From Mycobacterium sp. DL592 (GTDB lineage Bacteria; Actinomycetota; Actinomycetes; Mycobacteriales; Mycobacteriaceae), in the NCBI RefSeq assembly GCF_011694515.1, contig NZ_CP050192.1:4424521-4488520 (forward strand): DNA of 64,000 nucleotides. The letters run 5' to 3'. The notes beneath the pieces were generated by a model, which saw only the letters and a list, made by a program, of their open reading frames with translations, was not told the origin of the DNA and did not search any database. The translations under genes and the position numbers were made by a program. Below are positions 1-9,998 of this stretch, one piece after another. Numbering within the stretch: position 1 is the first letter of the stretch; each line of letters starts with the position of its first letter.

Positions 1-794
1 ACATCCCGCAGGCGGGCCCGCCGAGCGCGCCACCGCCCGCCGAGCCGCCCGAGGAATCCAAGTCCGGCTTCCTGCGCGACCCGCTGTCGATCGCACTGGT
101 GCTCGTCACCGTCATCGCGCTGGCGATCGCCGCCCTGGTCGGCACCGAGCTCTACGTGCGGCACCGGGCCACCACCGTTGTGGCCAGCGCGGTCGAGTGT
201 GTGGTCAAAGATTCCGCGACGGTGTCGTTCGGCATGCGGCCGTTCCTGCTGCAGCACCTCACCGGCAGCTACAACGACATCCGGGTCGAGACCGCGGGCA
301 ACCAGATCCGCGAAGCCAAGGGCATGAAACTCGACCTGCTGCTCAACGACATCAAGATCAACAAGACCGCGGATTCGGCGGGCACTCTGGGGGCGCTGGA
401 CGCCACGATCACCTGGTCCAACGACGGCATCCAGCAGACCGTCGCCGACATCATCCCGTTGCTAGGCGGTCTGGTCACCTCGGTGGCCACCAGCCCGTCG
501 GAGGGAACGATCGAGCTCAAGGGTGGTCTCGGCACGGTGACAGCCAAGCCCGAGGTGTCCAACGGCGGACTGAACCTGCAGGTGGTCAGCTTGACCGGGC
601 TGGGTTTCAGCCTGCCCCGGGAGACCATCCAGCCGGCGTTGGACGCCTTCACGACGGCACTGACCAAGAACCTGCCGATGGGGATCCACGCCGACAGCGT
701 CGCCGTCACCGATACCGGCGTCACCGCCAAGTTCATCACCAGGAACGCGACCATCCCCAACGGTCAGCAGGATCCCTGCTTCGCAGGGGTTTAG
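1..794 (+). CDS. DUF2993 membrane-anchored protein (Rv0479c-like), 5' end outside window
   Basis: The reading frame is already open at base 3, so the N-terminus lies outside the window. What is visible starts with a proline-rich cytoplasmic stretch, then one hydrophobic segment encoded around 90-150, then about 210 residues of extracytoplasmic domain. The arrangement and the conserved core ([20 protein letters not shown]) match the DUF2993 family, which includes the mycobacterial periplasmic protein LmeA involved in lipomannan maturation. Function here is inferred from family only. A GTG at 99 falls inside the membrane segment and is not a credible start. The stop (792-794) overlaps the end of convergent deoC by 3 bases. 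Confidence 0.8.
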   Translation, partial: IPQAGPPSAPPPAEPPEESKSGFLRDPLSIALVLVTVIALAIAALVGTELYVRHRATTVVASAVECVVKDSATVSFGMRPFLLQHLTGSYNDIRVETAGNQIREAKGMKLDLLLNDIKINKTADSAGTLGALDATITWSNDGIQQTVADIIPLLGGLVTSVATSPSEGTIELKGGLGTVTAKPEVSNGGLNLQVVSLTGLGFSLPRETIQPALDAFTTALTKNLPMGIHADSVAVTDTGVTAKFITRNATIPNGQQDPCFAGV

Positions 795-1510
795 TCCAGA
801 CCGTCGAGTACGGCGCGGGTCCCGGACAATCCGAGCCGGGTCGCGCCGGCGTCCAGCATGGCCAGCGCGTCCTGCGCGGTGCGGATACCGCCGCTGGCCT
901 TGACGCCGAGCCGGCCGCCTACCGTCGCGGCCATCAGTTCCACGGCCGCCACCGACGCCCCGCCGCAGGGATGGAATCCGGTCGAGGTCTTGACGAAGTC
1001 GGCGCCGGATTCTTCAGCGGCCCGGCAGACCGCGATCAGTATGCCGTCACCGGCGAGGCTCAGCAGTGCCGCCGACTCGACGATGACCTTGAGCACGGCG
1101 TCGGGTACCGCGGCACGCACGGTGGCGATGTCGGCGGCGACGGCGGCCAGGTCACCGGCGATGGCGGCACCGACGTCGATCACCATGTCGACCTCGTCGG
1201 CCCCAAAGTCGACCGCCAGCGCCGCCTCGGTGGCTTTTATCGTCGGCAGGTGCTTGCCCGACGGAAAACCGGCGACGGTGGCGATCAGCAGGCGTTCCGG
1301 ATGCCCGCTGGCGGCCTTGTGCGCGGTGGCGACCATGGACGGCGAGACACAGACGGCCAGCACCCCCAGCTCGGCGGCCTCGTCGACCAGGGCGGCGACG
1401 TCGGCATCGGTGGCTTCGGGTTTGAGCAGGGTGTGGTCGACTAGCGCGGCCACATCGGCTCTGCGCCAGATATCCCCGAGCCGCTCCGCTCCTGCCCGCC
1501 GGCGGGTCAT
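791..1510 (-). CDS. deoC: deoxyribose-phosphate aldolase
   Basis: Class I aldolase that splits 2-deoxyribose 5-phosphate into glyceraldehyde 3-phosphate and acetaldehyde in deoxynucleoside breakdown; cytosolic. The 239-residue product carries the family signatures VDHTLLKP near the N-terminus, the Schiff-base lysine in VKTSTGF and the phosphate-binding stretch [10 protein letters not shown]. Start is the ATG at 1508-1510, which overlaps the TGA of the upstream gene by one base (TGATG), so translation is probably coupled. The open frame continues further upstream, but that part only shadows the neighbouring gene. Length fits the M. tuberculosis enzyme (about 224 residues) with a slightly longer N-terminus. 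Confidence 0.93.
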   Translation of the reverse strand: MTRRRAGAERLGDIWRRADVAALVDHTLLKPEATDADVAALVDEAAELGVLAVCVSPSMVATAHKAASGHPERLLIATVAGFPSGKHLPTIKATEAALAVDFGADEVDMVIDVGAAIAGDLAAVAADIATVRAAVPDAVLKVIVESAALLSLAGDGILIAVCRAAEESGADFVKTSTGFHPCGGASVAAVELMAATVGGRLGVKASGGIRTAQDALAMLDAGATRLGLSGTRAVLDGLD

Positions 1511-1884
1511 CAGAACGGCTCCTGGGAACCGCCGGGGTTGCAGCCGGCGGCCGTCATGGTGTTGTCGTCGACCACGGGCCGCCACGGCTCGAGGTTCCAG
1601 CTGGTCTTGCCGGGTTCGACGATCTCGGCGAAGCGGAAGTGGCAGACGAACTGCTCGCGCATACCAGGGCTGGCTGCATCGGGGGCAAGGGCGAGCACCT
1701 CGCTCCAGGCCTCGTCGATCTCCCACGGCGGTTTGAACATCTGCGCGCCCGCCTGCCGGCCGGCCGGGGTGGGATAGACACGAAGACTGGACAGGTCGCC
1801 CCAGTGCTGCCATTCGGCGTGGTCGATGAAGGGCGGGGCCGGGGTGGTGTCGGCGGCCGCAGGAACGGCCAGGCACAGGGCCAC
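1510..1884 (-). CDS. secreted protein of unknown function (Rv0477-like)
   Basis: Small exported protein. The GTG start at 1884 gives 124 residues with a very short hydrophobic leader ([11 protein letters not shown], likely cleaved after AAA). The frame stays open upstream and encodes a better signal peptide ([14 protein letters not shown] before it), so the true start may be a non-standard codon close to 1929, next to the upstream stop. The mature part has conserved [12 protein letters not shown] and [14 protein letters not shown] stretches and two cysteines (FVCHF and AAGCNPG) that could form a disulfide. Gene order matches Rv0477 between deoC and Rv0476. No function can be assigned. Confidence 0.75.
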   Translation of the reverse strand: MALCLAVPAAADTTPAPPFIDHAEWQHWGDLSSLRVYPTPAGRQAGAQMFKPPWEIDEAWSEVLALAPDAASPGMREQFVCHFRFAEIVEPGKTSWNLEPWRPVVDDNTMTAAGCNPGGSQEPF

Positions 1885-1925
1885 CGGGACGACGGCGAGG
1901 ACGCCGGCCAGTCGGTGTCGGGTGG

Positions 1926-2207
1926 TCAGCGGGACTTCCCCTGGACCTCGAGCAGCTTGGGCCGGACGTCGACGAGGTAGATGCCTGCGGCGACCGCCGC
2001 GATCGCGACCCCGGTCACGCCCAGCACGAACGACAGCAGGATGGCGGCACCCAGGATCACCAGCCAGACCGGCTTGGTGAGCTTGTCGGCTGCCGTGTAG
2101 GCATCGGTGCGTTGCATCGCCGCGTGGACGAACGCGTAAATGGCGACAACGGTCACCGCCCAGAAGACGACCTGAAGAACAACACCCGCCACACCTTGGA
2201 GCATCAC
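1926..2207 (-). CDS. DUF2516 small membrane protein (Rv0476-like)
   Basis: A 93-residue protein with a hydrophobic helix at about residues 8-30 and a second long hydrophobic stretch at about 46-80, ending in a short basic tail ([10 protein letters not shown]). It fits the DUF2516 family of two- or three-helix mycobacterial membrane proteins next to hbhA. Two adjacent start codons (MM) make the exact start uncertain by one codon. No catalytic motif is present and no function is known. Confidence 0.85.
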   Translation of the reverse strand: MMLQGVAGVVLQVVFWAVTVVAIYAFVHAAMQRTDAYTAADKLTKPVWLVILGAAILLSFVLGVTGVAIAAVAAGIYLVDVRPKLLEVQGKSR

Positions 2208-2244
2208 AGCTATAGGGTAGGCGGGTGTTGTCCCGAACGTCGAT

Positions 2245-2277
2245 TTACTTCTGGGTGACCCTTACTTCTGGGTGACC
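2245..2277. repeat. tandem 16-bp duplication across the hbhA stop codon
   Basis: The segment ttacttctgggtgacc occurs at 2245-2260 and again at 2262-2277, separated by one base. The inner copy encodes the last codons and TAA stop of hbhA (V-T-Q-K-stop). The outer copy lies just after the stop and repeats the same codons out of frame. It does not change the protein; it looks like a recent slippage or duplication event. Confidence 0.85.
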
Positions 2278-2867
2278 TTCTTGGCCGGAGCCTTCTTGGC
2301 CGGGGCCTTCTTGGCGGCAGCCTTGGCCGGAGCCTTCTTGGCGGCGGCCTTCTTGGCCGGGGCCTTGGTGGCGGGGGCGGCCTTGGCGGGCAGCTCGACG
2401 CCGACCAGCTTGGCGGCACGCTCACCGACGGCGCGGGTCTGCGACGACACGCTGCCCAGAGCCTCCTGGGTCAGCTCGACGGCCTGGTCTACGTAGCCCT
2501 CGACCTGCGCGGCGGCATCCTTGAAGTCGGGCTGGTTGCGCAGCCGCTCCAGGGCGGCCTCGCCACGCTCGACCAGGGTGTTGTAGGTCGCGGTGGCGTC
2601 CTCGACGAAGCCTTCGGCCGCCTTGCGCAGCTCTTCGGAGCTCAGCTTGCCGCGGATTTCCTCGGCGCGCTGCGGCAGGTCTTCCTGCAGCTTGGTCAGC
2701 TTGGCGCGACGTCCTTCGACGCGCTCGGCAGCCTCGGTGCGGGCGTCCTCGGCACGGTCACGCAGGTTGGCCAGGATCTCGTTGACGGTGGCAAGGGCCA
2801 GGTCGGCAGCACCGACCGCAGCGAGCAGCGGGGCCTTCAGGTCCTCGATAGTGGGGTTCTCGGCCAT
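2262..2867 (-). CDS. hbhA: heparin-binding hemagglutinin
   Basis: Surface-associated adhesin of mycobacteria; in M. tuberculosis it binds heparan sulfate and aids extrapulmonary spread, and it is linked to lipid droplets in saprophytes. The 201-residue product has the family N-terminus ([20 protein letters not shown]), a long charged helical coiled-coil middle to about residue 165, and a C-terminal tail of Lys/Ala/Pro repeats ([11 protein letters not shown] type), the heparin-binding region, ending KKVTQK. Start is the ATG at 2865-2867 (MAEN, as in the family) with AGGAG eight bases upstream; an in-frame upstream start at 2894 is poorly placed. In pathogens the lysines are methylated; that cannot be read here. 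Confidence 0.95.
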   Translation of the reverse strand: MAENPTIEDLKAPLLAAVGAADLALATVNEILANLRDRAEDARTEAAERVEGRRAKLTKLQEDLPQRAEEIRGKLSSEELRKAAEGFVEDATATYNTLVERGEAALERLRNQPDFKDAAAQVEGYVDQAVELTQEALGSVSSQTRAVGERAAKLVGVELPAKAAPATKAPAKKAAAKKAPAKAAAKKAPAKKAPAKKVTQK

Positions 2868-2937
2868 GTGAATGGCTCCTTTCGTACGTTTCAAATCGAT
2901 TGTGGTTGACGGTTTTTCAGCGGATGTGGAGATGCGA

Positions 2938-3330
2938 CTATTCAGACGTCAACTCCTCACGGGCAGCTTCGTTCTGCTGACAGAACGACATGTAGATGTC
3001 GAGCAGAACCTGCTTCTGGCGTTCGGTGATGGCGGTATCCCCGATGATCGCGTCGTTCACCTGGCTGCCCTCACTGGGCTCCAGGATTCCGGCGCGCACA
3101 TAGAGCACCTCCGCCGACAACCGAAGCGCCTTGGCGATCTGGCTCAGCACCTCCGCAGAAGGTTTGCGTAGTCCCCGTTCGATCTGACTGAGGTACGGGT
3201 TGCTGACGCCGGCCTTCTCGGCCAACTGCCGCACCGAAACCTGAGCGGCTTCACGCTGCGCCCTGATGAAGCCACCGATGTCGTGCGCGGCATTGGAAAC
3301 CACAGCCTGGATGTCTGCATCCTGTGCCAT
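2938..3330 (-). CDS. XRE-family transcriptional regulator (Rv0474-like)
   Basis: A 130-residue DNA-binding protein with a classical Cro/CI helix-turn-helix ([20 protein letters not shown], about residues 32-52) followed by the conserved [19 protein letters not shown] stretch and a helical C-terminal part. It sits just upstream of hbhA in the same direction, with about 70 bases between them. Regulation of hbhA is plausible but is inference from position. Start is ATG 3328-3330, preceded by GGAGG at a good distance; a longer in-frame start at 3402 lacks such a site. Confidence 0.9.
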   Translation of the reverse strand: MAQDADIQAVVSNAAHDIGGFIRAQREAAQVSVRQLAEKAGVSNPYLSQIERGLRKPSAEVLSQIAKALRLSAEVLYVRAGILEPSEGSQVNDAIIGDTAITERQKQVLLDIYMSFCQQNEAAREELTSE

Positions 3331-3419
3331 GACTACCTCCCCGCGCAGTGCTGTTCCGGTGCGTACGGAGCTCACATTACGCGGGGGTGCTAACTTTTGC
3401 AAGCACTAGTTAGCGCAGG

Positions 3420-4754
3420 TCAGAATATGATTTGCGCCACTGTATAGATGACGAGGCCGGCGAGAGCACCCACTACGGTGCCGTTGATCCGGATGAACTG
3501 CAGGTCGCGTCCGACGTGCAATTCGATGCGTCGGCTGGCCTCCTCGGCGTCCCATCGCTCGATGGTGTCGGTGATGATCGTGGTGATCTCGGCGCCGTAC
3601 TGACCGACCAGATGCTGCGCCCCGCGCACGATCCAGTTGTCCACCTTGTCGCGTAGCTCGACGTCGTCTCGAAGCGACTCGCCGATACGCACGACGGAGT
3701 CCGCGACCCGGGTGCGCAAGGCACTCGACGGGTCGTCCACACCGTCAAGAACCAAGCGCTTCAACGTCTTCCACGCCGTCTCGGCTGCGCGGGTCACTTC
3801 GTCGCGAGCCATCAGCTGTTCCTTGACCGCCTCGGCCCGCGCGATGGTGGCGTCGTCGTTCTGCAGATCATCGGCGAACTCGAAGAGGAAACGCGTAGCC
3901 GACAGGCGCAGTTCATGATTCGGGTTGCGGCGCACCTTGTCGGTGAAGTCCATCAGCTCACGGTGGATCCGGTCGCCGACCAGATGGTCGACGAACCGCG
4001 GCGACCAGCTCGGCGAATCCCGGGTCACCACCCGTTCGATGGTCTCCCCCGCATTCAGCGCCCACTCAAAAGCCCTGTCGCACAACAGCTGTATGAGTGC
4101 TTCCTGACGGTTCTCGGCAAGCAGCTGCCCCAGCACCCGGCCCACCGGCGGTCCCCACTGCGGTTCGGCCAGACGTTTGACGATGGTGCGGTCGATGACG
4201 TGCTGGATGTCGTCGTCGTTGAGCAGCTCCACCACGACGCGCAGCACCGACGTAGCCTCACCGGCGACCCGGTCGGCGTGGGCGGGTTCAGAGAGCCACT
4301 TGCCCAGCCGCCCGGCGACGTCGGCGTCACGCAACTTCGTCTCCACGACGGCGGGCGACAGGAAGTTCTCCCGCACGAAGGTGCCCAGGCCTTCACCCAA
4401 CTGGTCCTTCTTGCGCTTGATGATCGCCGTGTGCGGGATCTTGAGCCCCAGCGGATGGCGGAACAGCGCGGTGACGGCGAACCAGTCGGCCAGCGCGCCG
4501 ACCATGCCGGCCTCGGCCGCAGCGCCGACGTAGCCGATCCAGGCCGGCCAACCCTGAGCCTGGCCCCAGCGGCAGACCAGGAACAACACCGTGGCACCGA
4601 GCAGAAAACTCAGCGCCACCGCCTTCATCCGGCGCAGCGAGCGCGCCCGTTCGGCATCGGCCTGCGGGTCAGCACCGGCAAACGACTCCGCCAGCGACGC
4701 CCCGGCGCGCACTACAGCCGCCGGCAACGCCTGGCGGTCAGGTTCGGTAACCAC
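3420..4754 (-). CDS. DUF445 family membrane protein (Rv0473-like)
   Basis: A 444-residue protein with two or three hydrophobic helices near the N-terminus (about residues 47-65 and 75-97) and one at the very C-terminus (last 20 residues). Between them is a long charged helical region. This hairpin-like topology and motifs such as GMVGALADWFAVTALFRHPLG are typical of DUF445 (YheB-like) proteins, whose function is unknown. The GTG start at 4754 faces the TetR gene, so the 110 bases between the two genes hold a divergent promoter region. Confidence 0.88.
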   Translation of the reverse strand: MVTEPDRQALPAAVVRAGASLAESFAGADPQADAERARSLRRMKAVALSFLLGATVLFLVCRWGQAQGWPAWIGYVGAAAEAGMVGALADWFAVTALFRHPLGLKIPHTAIIKRKKDQLGEGLGTFVRENFLSPAVVETKLRDADVAGRLGKWLSEPAHADRVAGEATSVLRVVVELLNDDDIQHVIDRTIVKRLAEPQWGPPVGRVLGQLLAENRQEALIQLLCDRAFEWALNAGETIERVVTRDSPSWSPRFVDHLVGDRIHRELMDFTDKVRRNPNHELRLSATRFLFEFADDLQNDDATIARAEAVKEQLMARDEVTRAAETAWKTLKRLVLDGVDDPSSALRTRVADSVVRIGESLRDDVELRDKVDNWIVRGAQHLVGQYGAEITTIITDTIERWDAEEASRRIELHVGRDLQFIRINGTVVGALAGLVIYTVAQIIF

Positions 4755-4864
4755 TCCACCATCATCCGCTATGTGCAGGGCCAGTTAATGTGACCTTGCC
4801 ATCAGAACAGACCGTAGAATCGTCGAGAACAAGGGGAACGGACTCCGCGATAGTGGCACAGCAG

Positions 4865-5563
4865 ATGAGCGACGGGGTCGCCAAGACCGATGGTCGCAAG
4901 CGACGCTGGCATCAACACAAGGTGGAACGCCGCACCGAGTTGGTCGACGGCGCCCTCGAAGCCATCCGCCAGCGGGGTCGCGACGTCAGCATGGACGAAA
5001 TAGCTGCGGAAATCGGCGTCTCCAAGACGGTTCTATACCGCTACTTCGTCGACAAGAACGACCTCACCACCGCGGTGATGATGCGCTTCGCGCAGACCAC
5101 TCTGATCCCCAACATGGCCGGTGCGCTGTCGTCGGATCTCGACGGATTCGACCTCACGCACGAGATCATCCGGGTGTATGTCGAGACCGTCGCCGCCGAG
5201 CCCGAGCCCTACCGATTCGTCATGGCAAACAGTTCGGCCAGCAAAAACAAAGTCATTGCCGATTCGGAACAGATCATCGCGCGAATGCTTGCGGTCGTGC
5301 TGCGCCGGCGTATGCAACGCGCGGGGATGGACACCAGCGGCGTCGAGCCGTGGGCCTACCTGATCGTCGGCGGGGTCCAGCTGGCGACGCACTCGTGGAT
5401 GTCGAACCCGCGGATGACCAGCAGCGAGTTGATCGACTACCTGACCATGCTGTGCTGGAACGCGCTGTGCGGAATCGTCGAGGTCGGCGGTTCGCTGGAC
5501 AAGTTCAACTCAGATCCGCACCCGTCTCCGGTGCTGCCACCCGCGCTGCGGCGCACCCGCTAG
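4865..5563 (+). CDS. TetR/AcrR-family regulator (Rv0472c-like)
   Basis: A 232-residue repressor-type protein. The N-terminal helix-turn-helix is clear (DVSMDEIAAEIGVSKTVLYR, then YFVDKNDL), preceded by a basic arm RKRRWHQHK; the rest is an all-helical ligand-binding domain. Start was set at ATG 4865 because this gives the family length (about 234 residues); a GTG at 4790 would add 25 residues of unconserved sequence. It is divergent from the DUF445 gene and 15 bases upstream of ppk2. In M. tuberculosis the ortholog lies beside the mycolic-acid methyltransferase genes, but the target is not known to me. Confidence 0.88.
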   Translation: MSDGVAKTDGRKRRWHQHKVERRTELVDGALEAIRQRGRDVSMDEIAAEIGVSKTVLYRYFVDKNDLTTAVMMRFAQTTLIPNMAGALSSDLDGFDLTHEIIRVYVETVAAEPEPYRFVMANSSASKNKVIADSEQIIARMLAVVLRRRMQRAGMDTSGVEPWAYLIVGGVQLATHSWMSNPRMTSSELIDYLTMLCWNALCGIVEVGGSLDKFNSDPHPSPVLPPALRRTR

Positions 5564-5578
5564 CTAGGCTCTTCGGCT

Positions 5579-6436
5579 ATGGCCGACCTGCCGTCGCAGT
5601 GGACTCACGAACCGCGCAAGATCCTCCAGTTCCGCCCCGGCGAGAAGATCGCCGGCATCGACGCGGACTCCAGCCCCGGCTATACCGGCGACAAGAACGG
5701 CTCAGCTGAGGTCCAGGCCGAACGCAACGAGCGCTTCGCCGGCCTGCAGGAGATGCTCTACGCCAACGGCAAAGCCGGGGACAGCCGCTCGCTGCTGCTG
5801 GTGCTGCAGGGCATGGATACCGCGGGCAAGGGCAGCATCGTCAAGCACGTGGTGGGCGCCGGAAACCCGATGGGCATCCAGTACACGAGCTTCGGGGTGC
5901 CCACCGAGGAGGAGCGCGCCCATCACTACCTGTGGCGTATCCGCAAGGCCCTGCCCTCGGCGGGCCACATCGGCGTGTTCGACCGGTCGCACTACGAGGA
6001 CGTATTGGTCGTGCGGGTCCATGAACTGGTGCCCCGCGAAGTCTGGGAACCGCGCTACGACGAGATCAACGCGTTCGAGAAGGAGCTCGTCGACTCCGGG
6101 ACGACGGTGGTCAAGTGCGCCATGTTCGTCTCCCTCGACGAGCAGAAGCGCCGGCTCTCCGAACGTCTGGAGCGCCCGGACAGGTATTGGAAGTACAACC
6201 CCGGCGATCTGGATGAGCGCAAGTTGTGGCCGGCCTACCAGGAGGCCTACCAGGCTGTTCTGGACCGGACCTCGACCGACTACGCACCCTGGTACGTCAT
6301 CCCGTGCGACAAGAAGTGGTACAGCAGGTTGGCGATCACCGAACTGCTCATCGAAGCACTCAAGGGCATGAAGCTCACGTGGCCACCCGCCGACTTCGAC
6401 GTGGCGGCCGAGCAGAAGAAGCTGGCGCAGGCTTGA
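5579..6436 (+). CDS. PPK2-family polyphosphate:nucleotide phosphotransferase
   Basis: Cytosolic kinase that moves phosphate between polyphosphate and nucleotides. The 285-residue product has a Walker A loop QGMDTAGKGS (about residue 78), a Walker-B-like motif FDRSHYEDV and a lid motif RPDRYWKYNPGDLDER, typical of the PPK2-related nucleotide phosphotransferases (TIGR03709-like). This type usually phosphorylates AMP or ADP rather than making polyphosphate, but substrate preference cannot be read with certainty. It sits where M. tuberculosis has pcaA. Its 3' end converges on umaA with 9 bases between stops. A second, different PPK2 lies at 29321-30181. Confidence 0.9.
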   Translation: MADLPSQWTHEPRKILQFRPGEKIAGIDADSSPGYTGDKNGSAEVQAERNERFAGLQEMLYANGKAGDSRSLLLVLQGMDTAGKGSIVKHVVGAGNPMGIQYTSFGVPTEEERAHHYLWRIRKALPSAGHIGVFDRSHYEDVLVVRVHELVPREVWEPRYDEINAFEKELVDSGTTVVKCAMFVSLDEQKRRLSERLERPDRYWKYNPGDLDERKLWPAYQEAYQAVLDRTSTDYAPWYVIPCDKKWYSRLAITELLIEALKGMKLTWPPADFDVAAEQKKLAQA

Positions 6437-6445
6437 GGCGGCTTG

Positions 6446-7378
<933 letters not shown>

Positions 7379-7477
7379 CTACAAACGGTCCCCCGACCTG
7401 GGCCCACCGGCCCACCGGCGTGCAGCCTAGTCAATGAAACCGGGATTCGCACAAAGCGCAGGTCGTCAGGAGCTTGG

Positions 7478-8332
7478 TCAGTAGCTGTAGAAGCCCTGCC
7501 CGGACTTTTTACCCAGCAACCCGGCCTCGACCATGCGCAGCAGCAACGGTGGCGGCGCGTAGTGGGCGTCCTTGAGCTCCTGGTACATCGAGTCCGCGAT
7601 GAGCTTCATGGTGTCCAGCCCGATCAGGTCGGACAACCGCAACGGGCCCATCGGGTGCGAGAGCCCGGCCACGATCGCGGTGTCGACGTCCTCGACGGTG
7701 GCGACGCCGGCCTCGACCATCCGGATCGCCGACAGCAGATAGGGCACCAGCAGAGCGTTGACGACGAATCCGGAGCGGTCGGCGCAGCGAACGACCTTCT
7801 TGCCCAGCACCTCACCGGCGAACTGCTCGACCCTGGCGATCGCCTCTTCGGAGGTGACCAAGGTGTTGACCAGTTCGACCAGCGGCAGCACCGGCACCGG
7901 GTTGAAGAAGTGCAGGCCGATCACTCGGCTCGGATTCTTTGTTGCCGCAGCAATTTTCATGATCGGAATGCTGGAGGTGTTGGAGGCCAGCACGGCGTCT
8001 GGATCGGTGATGATGCGGTCGAGTTCGGCGAAGATCTTGCCCTTGACGGTCTCGTCTTCGACGACGGCCTCGATGACGAGCTGGCGGTCTGCCATGTCGG
8101 CGAGGTCGGTGGTGAACGTCAGCCGGGCCAGTGTGGCGTCGCGGTCGGCTTCGGACAGCTTGCCCTTGCTCGTCGCGCGCTCCAGTGAGCCGGTGAGGCG
8201 GCTGCGCCCGGCGTTGAGCAACTCGTCCGTCGGCTCGAAGACGATGACGTCGGCGCCGGCCTTGGCGGCCACCTCGACGATCCCGGAGCCCATCTGCCCG
8301 GCGCCGACCACACCTACCCGTTGAATGCTCAC
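7478..8332 (-). CDS. fadB2: 3-hydroxybutyryl-CoA dehydrogenase
   Basis: NAD(P)-dependent enzyme interconverting 3-hydroxyacyl-CoA and 3-oxoacyl-CoA in beta-oxidation. The 284-residue length is normal. The dinucleotide fold starts at once (VGVVGAGQMGSGI). The catalytic region includes SNTSSIPI, HFFNPVPVLPLVE with the catalytic histidine, and the C-terminal domain carries RMVEAG and ends KKSGQGFYSY. GTG start at 8332. It follows icl in the same direction (142 bases), as in M. tuberculosis (icl1-fadB2-umaA), consistent with fatty-acid growth. Hairpins lie in the gap, so co-transcription with icl may be partial. Confidence 0.94.
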   Translation of the reverse strand: MSIQRVGVVGAGQMGSGIVEVAAKAGADVIVFEPTDELLNAGRSRLTGSLERATSKGKLSEADRDATLARLTFTTDLADMADRQLVIEAVVEDETVKGKIFAELDRIITDPDAVLASNTSSIPIMKIAAATKNPSRVIGLHFFNPVPVLPLVELVNTLVTSEEAIARVEQFAGEVLGKKVVRCADRSGFVVNALLVPYLLSAIRMVEAGVATVEDVDTAIVAGLSHPMGPLRLSDLIGLDTMKLIADSMYQELKDAHYAPPPLLLRMVEAGLLGKKSGQGFYSY

Positions 8333-8350
8333 TTGATCTCCTCACGCATC

Positions 8351-8379
8351 AGGCCCCGCCCAATATAAGGACGGGGCCT
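8351..8379. terminator. GC-rich hairpin between icl and fadB2
   Basis: aggccccg and cggggcct form an 8-bp perfect stem around a 13-base loop. It lies downstream of icl and immediately upstream of fadB2. There is no U-run, so it could be an intrinsic terminator or attenuator of the mycobacterial kind, or an RNA-processing or stability element. Confidence 0.5.
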
Positions 8380-8402
8380 GATGTCACAAACGGCGGCTCT
8401 CA

Positions 8403-8466
8403 CCGCGAGCGTGCGCTCAGCGACGCTGGCAGCGGCGTGTCACCGTGCAGACACGCACGCTCGCGG
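8403..8466. repeat. large inverted repeat with 13-bp perfect arms, downstream of icl
   Basis: Arms ccgcgagcgtgcg (8403-8415) and cgcacgctcgcgg (8454-8466) pair perfectly; the 38-base loop holds a smaller gtgt/acac pair. The structure lies 8 bases after the icl stop. Size and the loop stretch gcggcgtgt resemble the palindromic repeats at 35894 and 48564, but the arms differ. It may be a related repeat family member, a terminator of icl, or both. Confidence 0.7.
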
Positions 8467-8474
8467 CCTGAGAC

Positions 8475-9767
8475 TTAGTGGAACTGGCCCTCTTCGGTCG
8501 AACCTGCAAGAGCGGTGGTCGACGAAGTCGGGTCCACCGTGGTGGCGATCCGGTCGAAGTAACCGGCGCCGACCTCACGCTGGTGCTTGGTCGCGGTGTA
8601 GCCGCGATCCTCGGCAGCGAACTCGCGCTCCTGCAGCTCGACGTAGGCGGTCATCTGGTTGCGGGCGTAGCCGTAGGCCAGGTCGAACATCGAGTAGTTC
8701 AGCGCGTGGAAGCCGGCGAGGGTGATGAACTGGAACTTGAAGCCCATCGCGCCGAGCTCCTTCTGGAACTTCGCGATCGTGGCGTCATCGAGGTGCTTGC
8801 GCCAGTTGAACGACGGCGAGCAGTTGTAGGCCAGCATCTGGTCGGGGAACTCGCTCTTGACGCCCTCGGCGAACTTGGCGGCCAGCTCCAGGTCCGGGGT
8901 GCCGGTCTCCATCCAGATCAGATCCGAGTACGGCGCGTAGGCCTTGGCGCGGGCAATGCAGGGCTCCAGGCCGTTCTTGACCCGGTAGAAGCCCTCGGAG
9001 GTGCGCTCACCGGTGATGAACGGACGGTCCCGCTCGTCGACGTCGGAGGTGATCAGGGTGGCCGCTTCGGCGTCGGTGCGGGCGATGACGACGGTCGGGA
9101 CGTCGGCGACGTCGGCCGCCAGGCGAGCCGAGGTCAGGGTGCGGATGTGCTGCTGGGTGGGGATCAGCACCTTGCCACCGAGGTGGCCGCACTTCTTCTC
9201 CGAGGCCAGCTGGTCTTCCCAGTGCGAACCGGCGACACCGGCGGCGATCATGGCCTTCTGCAGCTCGTAGACGTTGAGCGCGCCACCGAAGCCGGCTTCG
9301 CCGTCGGCGACGATCGGGGCCAGCCAGTTCTCGACCGAGGTGTCACCCTCGACCCTGGCGATCTCGTCGGCGCGCAGCAGCGCGTTGTTGATCCGGCGCA
9401 CGACCTGCGGCACCGAGTTGGCCGGGTACAGGCTCTGGTCGGGGTAGGTGTGGCCGGAGAGGTTCGCGTCACCGGCGACCTGCCAACCGGACAGGTAGAT
9501 GGCCTTGAGGCCAGCTCGAACCTGCTGGACGGCCATGTTGCCGGTCAGGGCGCCCAGTGCGTTGACGAACTCCATGTCATGCAGCTGGTTCCAGAGCACC
9601 TCGGCGCCGCGGCGGGCCAGGGTGGCCTCCTCGACGACGCTGCCCTGCAGCGCGACGACGTCGGCCGGGGTGTAGGTGCGGGTGAGACCCTTCCACCGGG
9701 GGTTGGTGTCCCAGTCGCGCTGGATCTCTTCTGCGGTCTTCGGCTTGCCGACGTTGGACACAGTCAT
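8475..9767 (-). CDS. icl: isocitrate lyase
   Basis: First enzyme of the glyoxylate shunt: isocitrate to succinate and glyoxylate; also serves as methylisocitrate lyase in mycobacteria. The 430-residue product matches the short prokaryotic form (M. tuberculosis Icl1, 428 residues). The catalytic KKCGHLGGK loop with the nucleophilic cysteine is near residue 191; metal and substrate residues occur in [10 protein letters not shown] and YNCSPSFNW. Start is ATG 9765-9767 with AAAGGAG upstream. The long upstream region carries palindromes and repeated TTGCGAA/TTGCCAA half-sites that could bind RamB, whose gene lies 1.2 kb away. Confidence 0.97.
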   Translation of the reverse strand: MTVSNVGKPKTAEEIQRDWDTNPRWKGLTRTYTPADVVALQGSVVEEATLARRGAEVLWNQLHDMEFVNALGALTGNMAVQQVRAGLKAIYLSGWQVAGDANLSGHTYPDQSLYPANSVPQVVRRINNALLRADEIARVEGDTSVENWLAPIVADGEAGFGGALNVYELQKAMIAAGVAGSHWEDQLASEKKCGHLGGKVLIPTQQHIRTLTSARLAADVADVPTVVIARTDAEAATLITSDVDERDRPFITGERTSEGFYRVKNGLEPCIARAKAYAPYSDLIWMETGTPDLELAAKFAEGVKSEFPDQMLAYNCSPSFNWRKHLDDATIAKFQKELGAMGFKFQFITLAGFHALNYSMFDLAYGYARNQMTAYVELQEREFAAEDRGYTATKHQREVGAGYFDRIATTVDPTSSTTALAGSTEEGQFH

Positions 9768-9863
9768 GAGGGGCCTGCTCCTTTTGCTAACTCTGGTACA
9801 GCTTGGCTGATGTGCTGCCCTCGAGCATGCCTCGCTCTATTAGTGCACTTCAAGCCGTTGCGA

Positions 9864-9982
9864 TTGCCAATTTTCGCCAAGCAGTACGCTTATCTTGCGA
9901 AGTTTGCGAAGGCGCGATTCAGCTGAACCGGTTCAGAAGTTACTGGCGGGTAGCAGATTTTCGCAGGTCAGTACGCTTGTAC
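9864..9982. promoter_or_regulatory. regulatory region upstream of icl
   Basis: The 231-base gap 9768-9998 holds no gene but several symmetric sites. TTGCCAA (9864-9870) and TTGCGAA/TTTGCGAA (9895-9910) resemble the RamB site known from Corynebacterium (AAAGTTTGCAAA). A perfect 14-bp palindrome ctgaaccggttcag lies at 9923-9936. GTAC-gctt-GTAC lies at 9971-9982, and the stretch cagtacgctt occurs twice (9882, 9969). TAATAG on the minus strand (9838-9843) is a possible -10 for icl. Site assignment is inference. Confidence 0.5.
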
Positions 9983-9998
9983 TGTTAAAACTCGTCGG

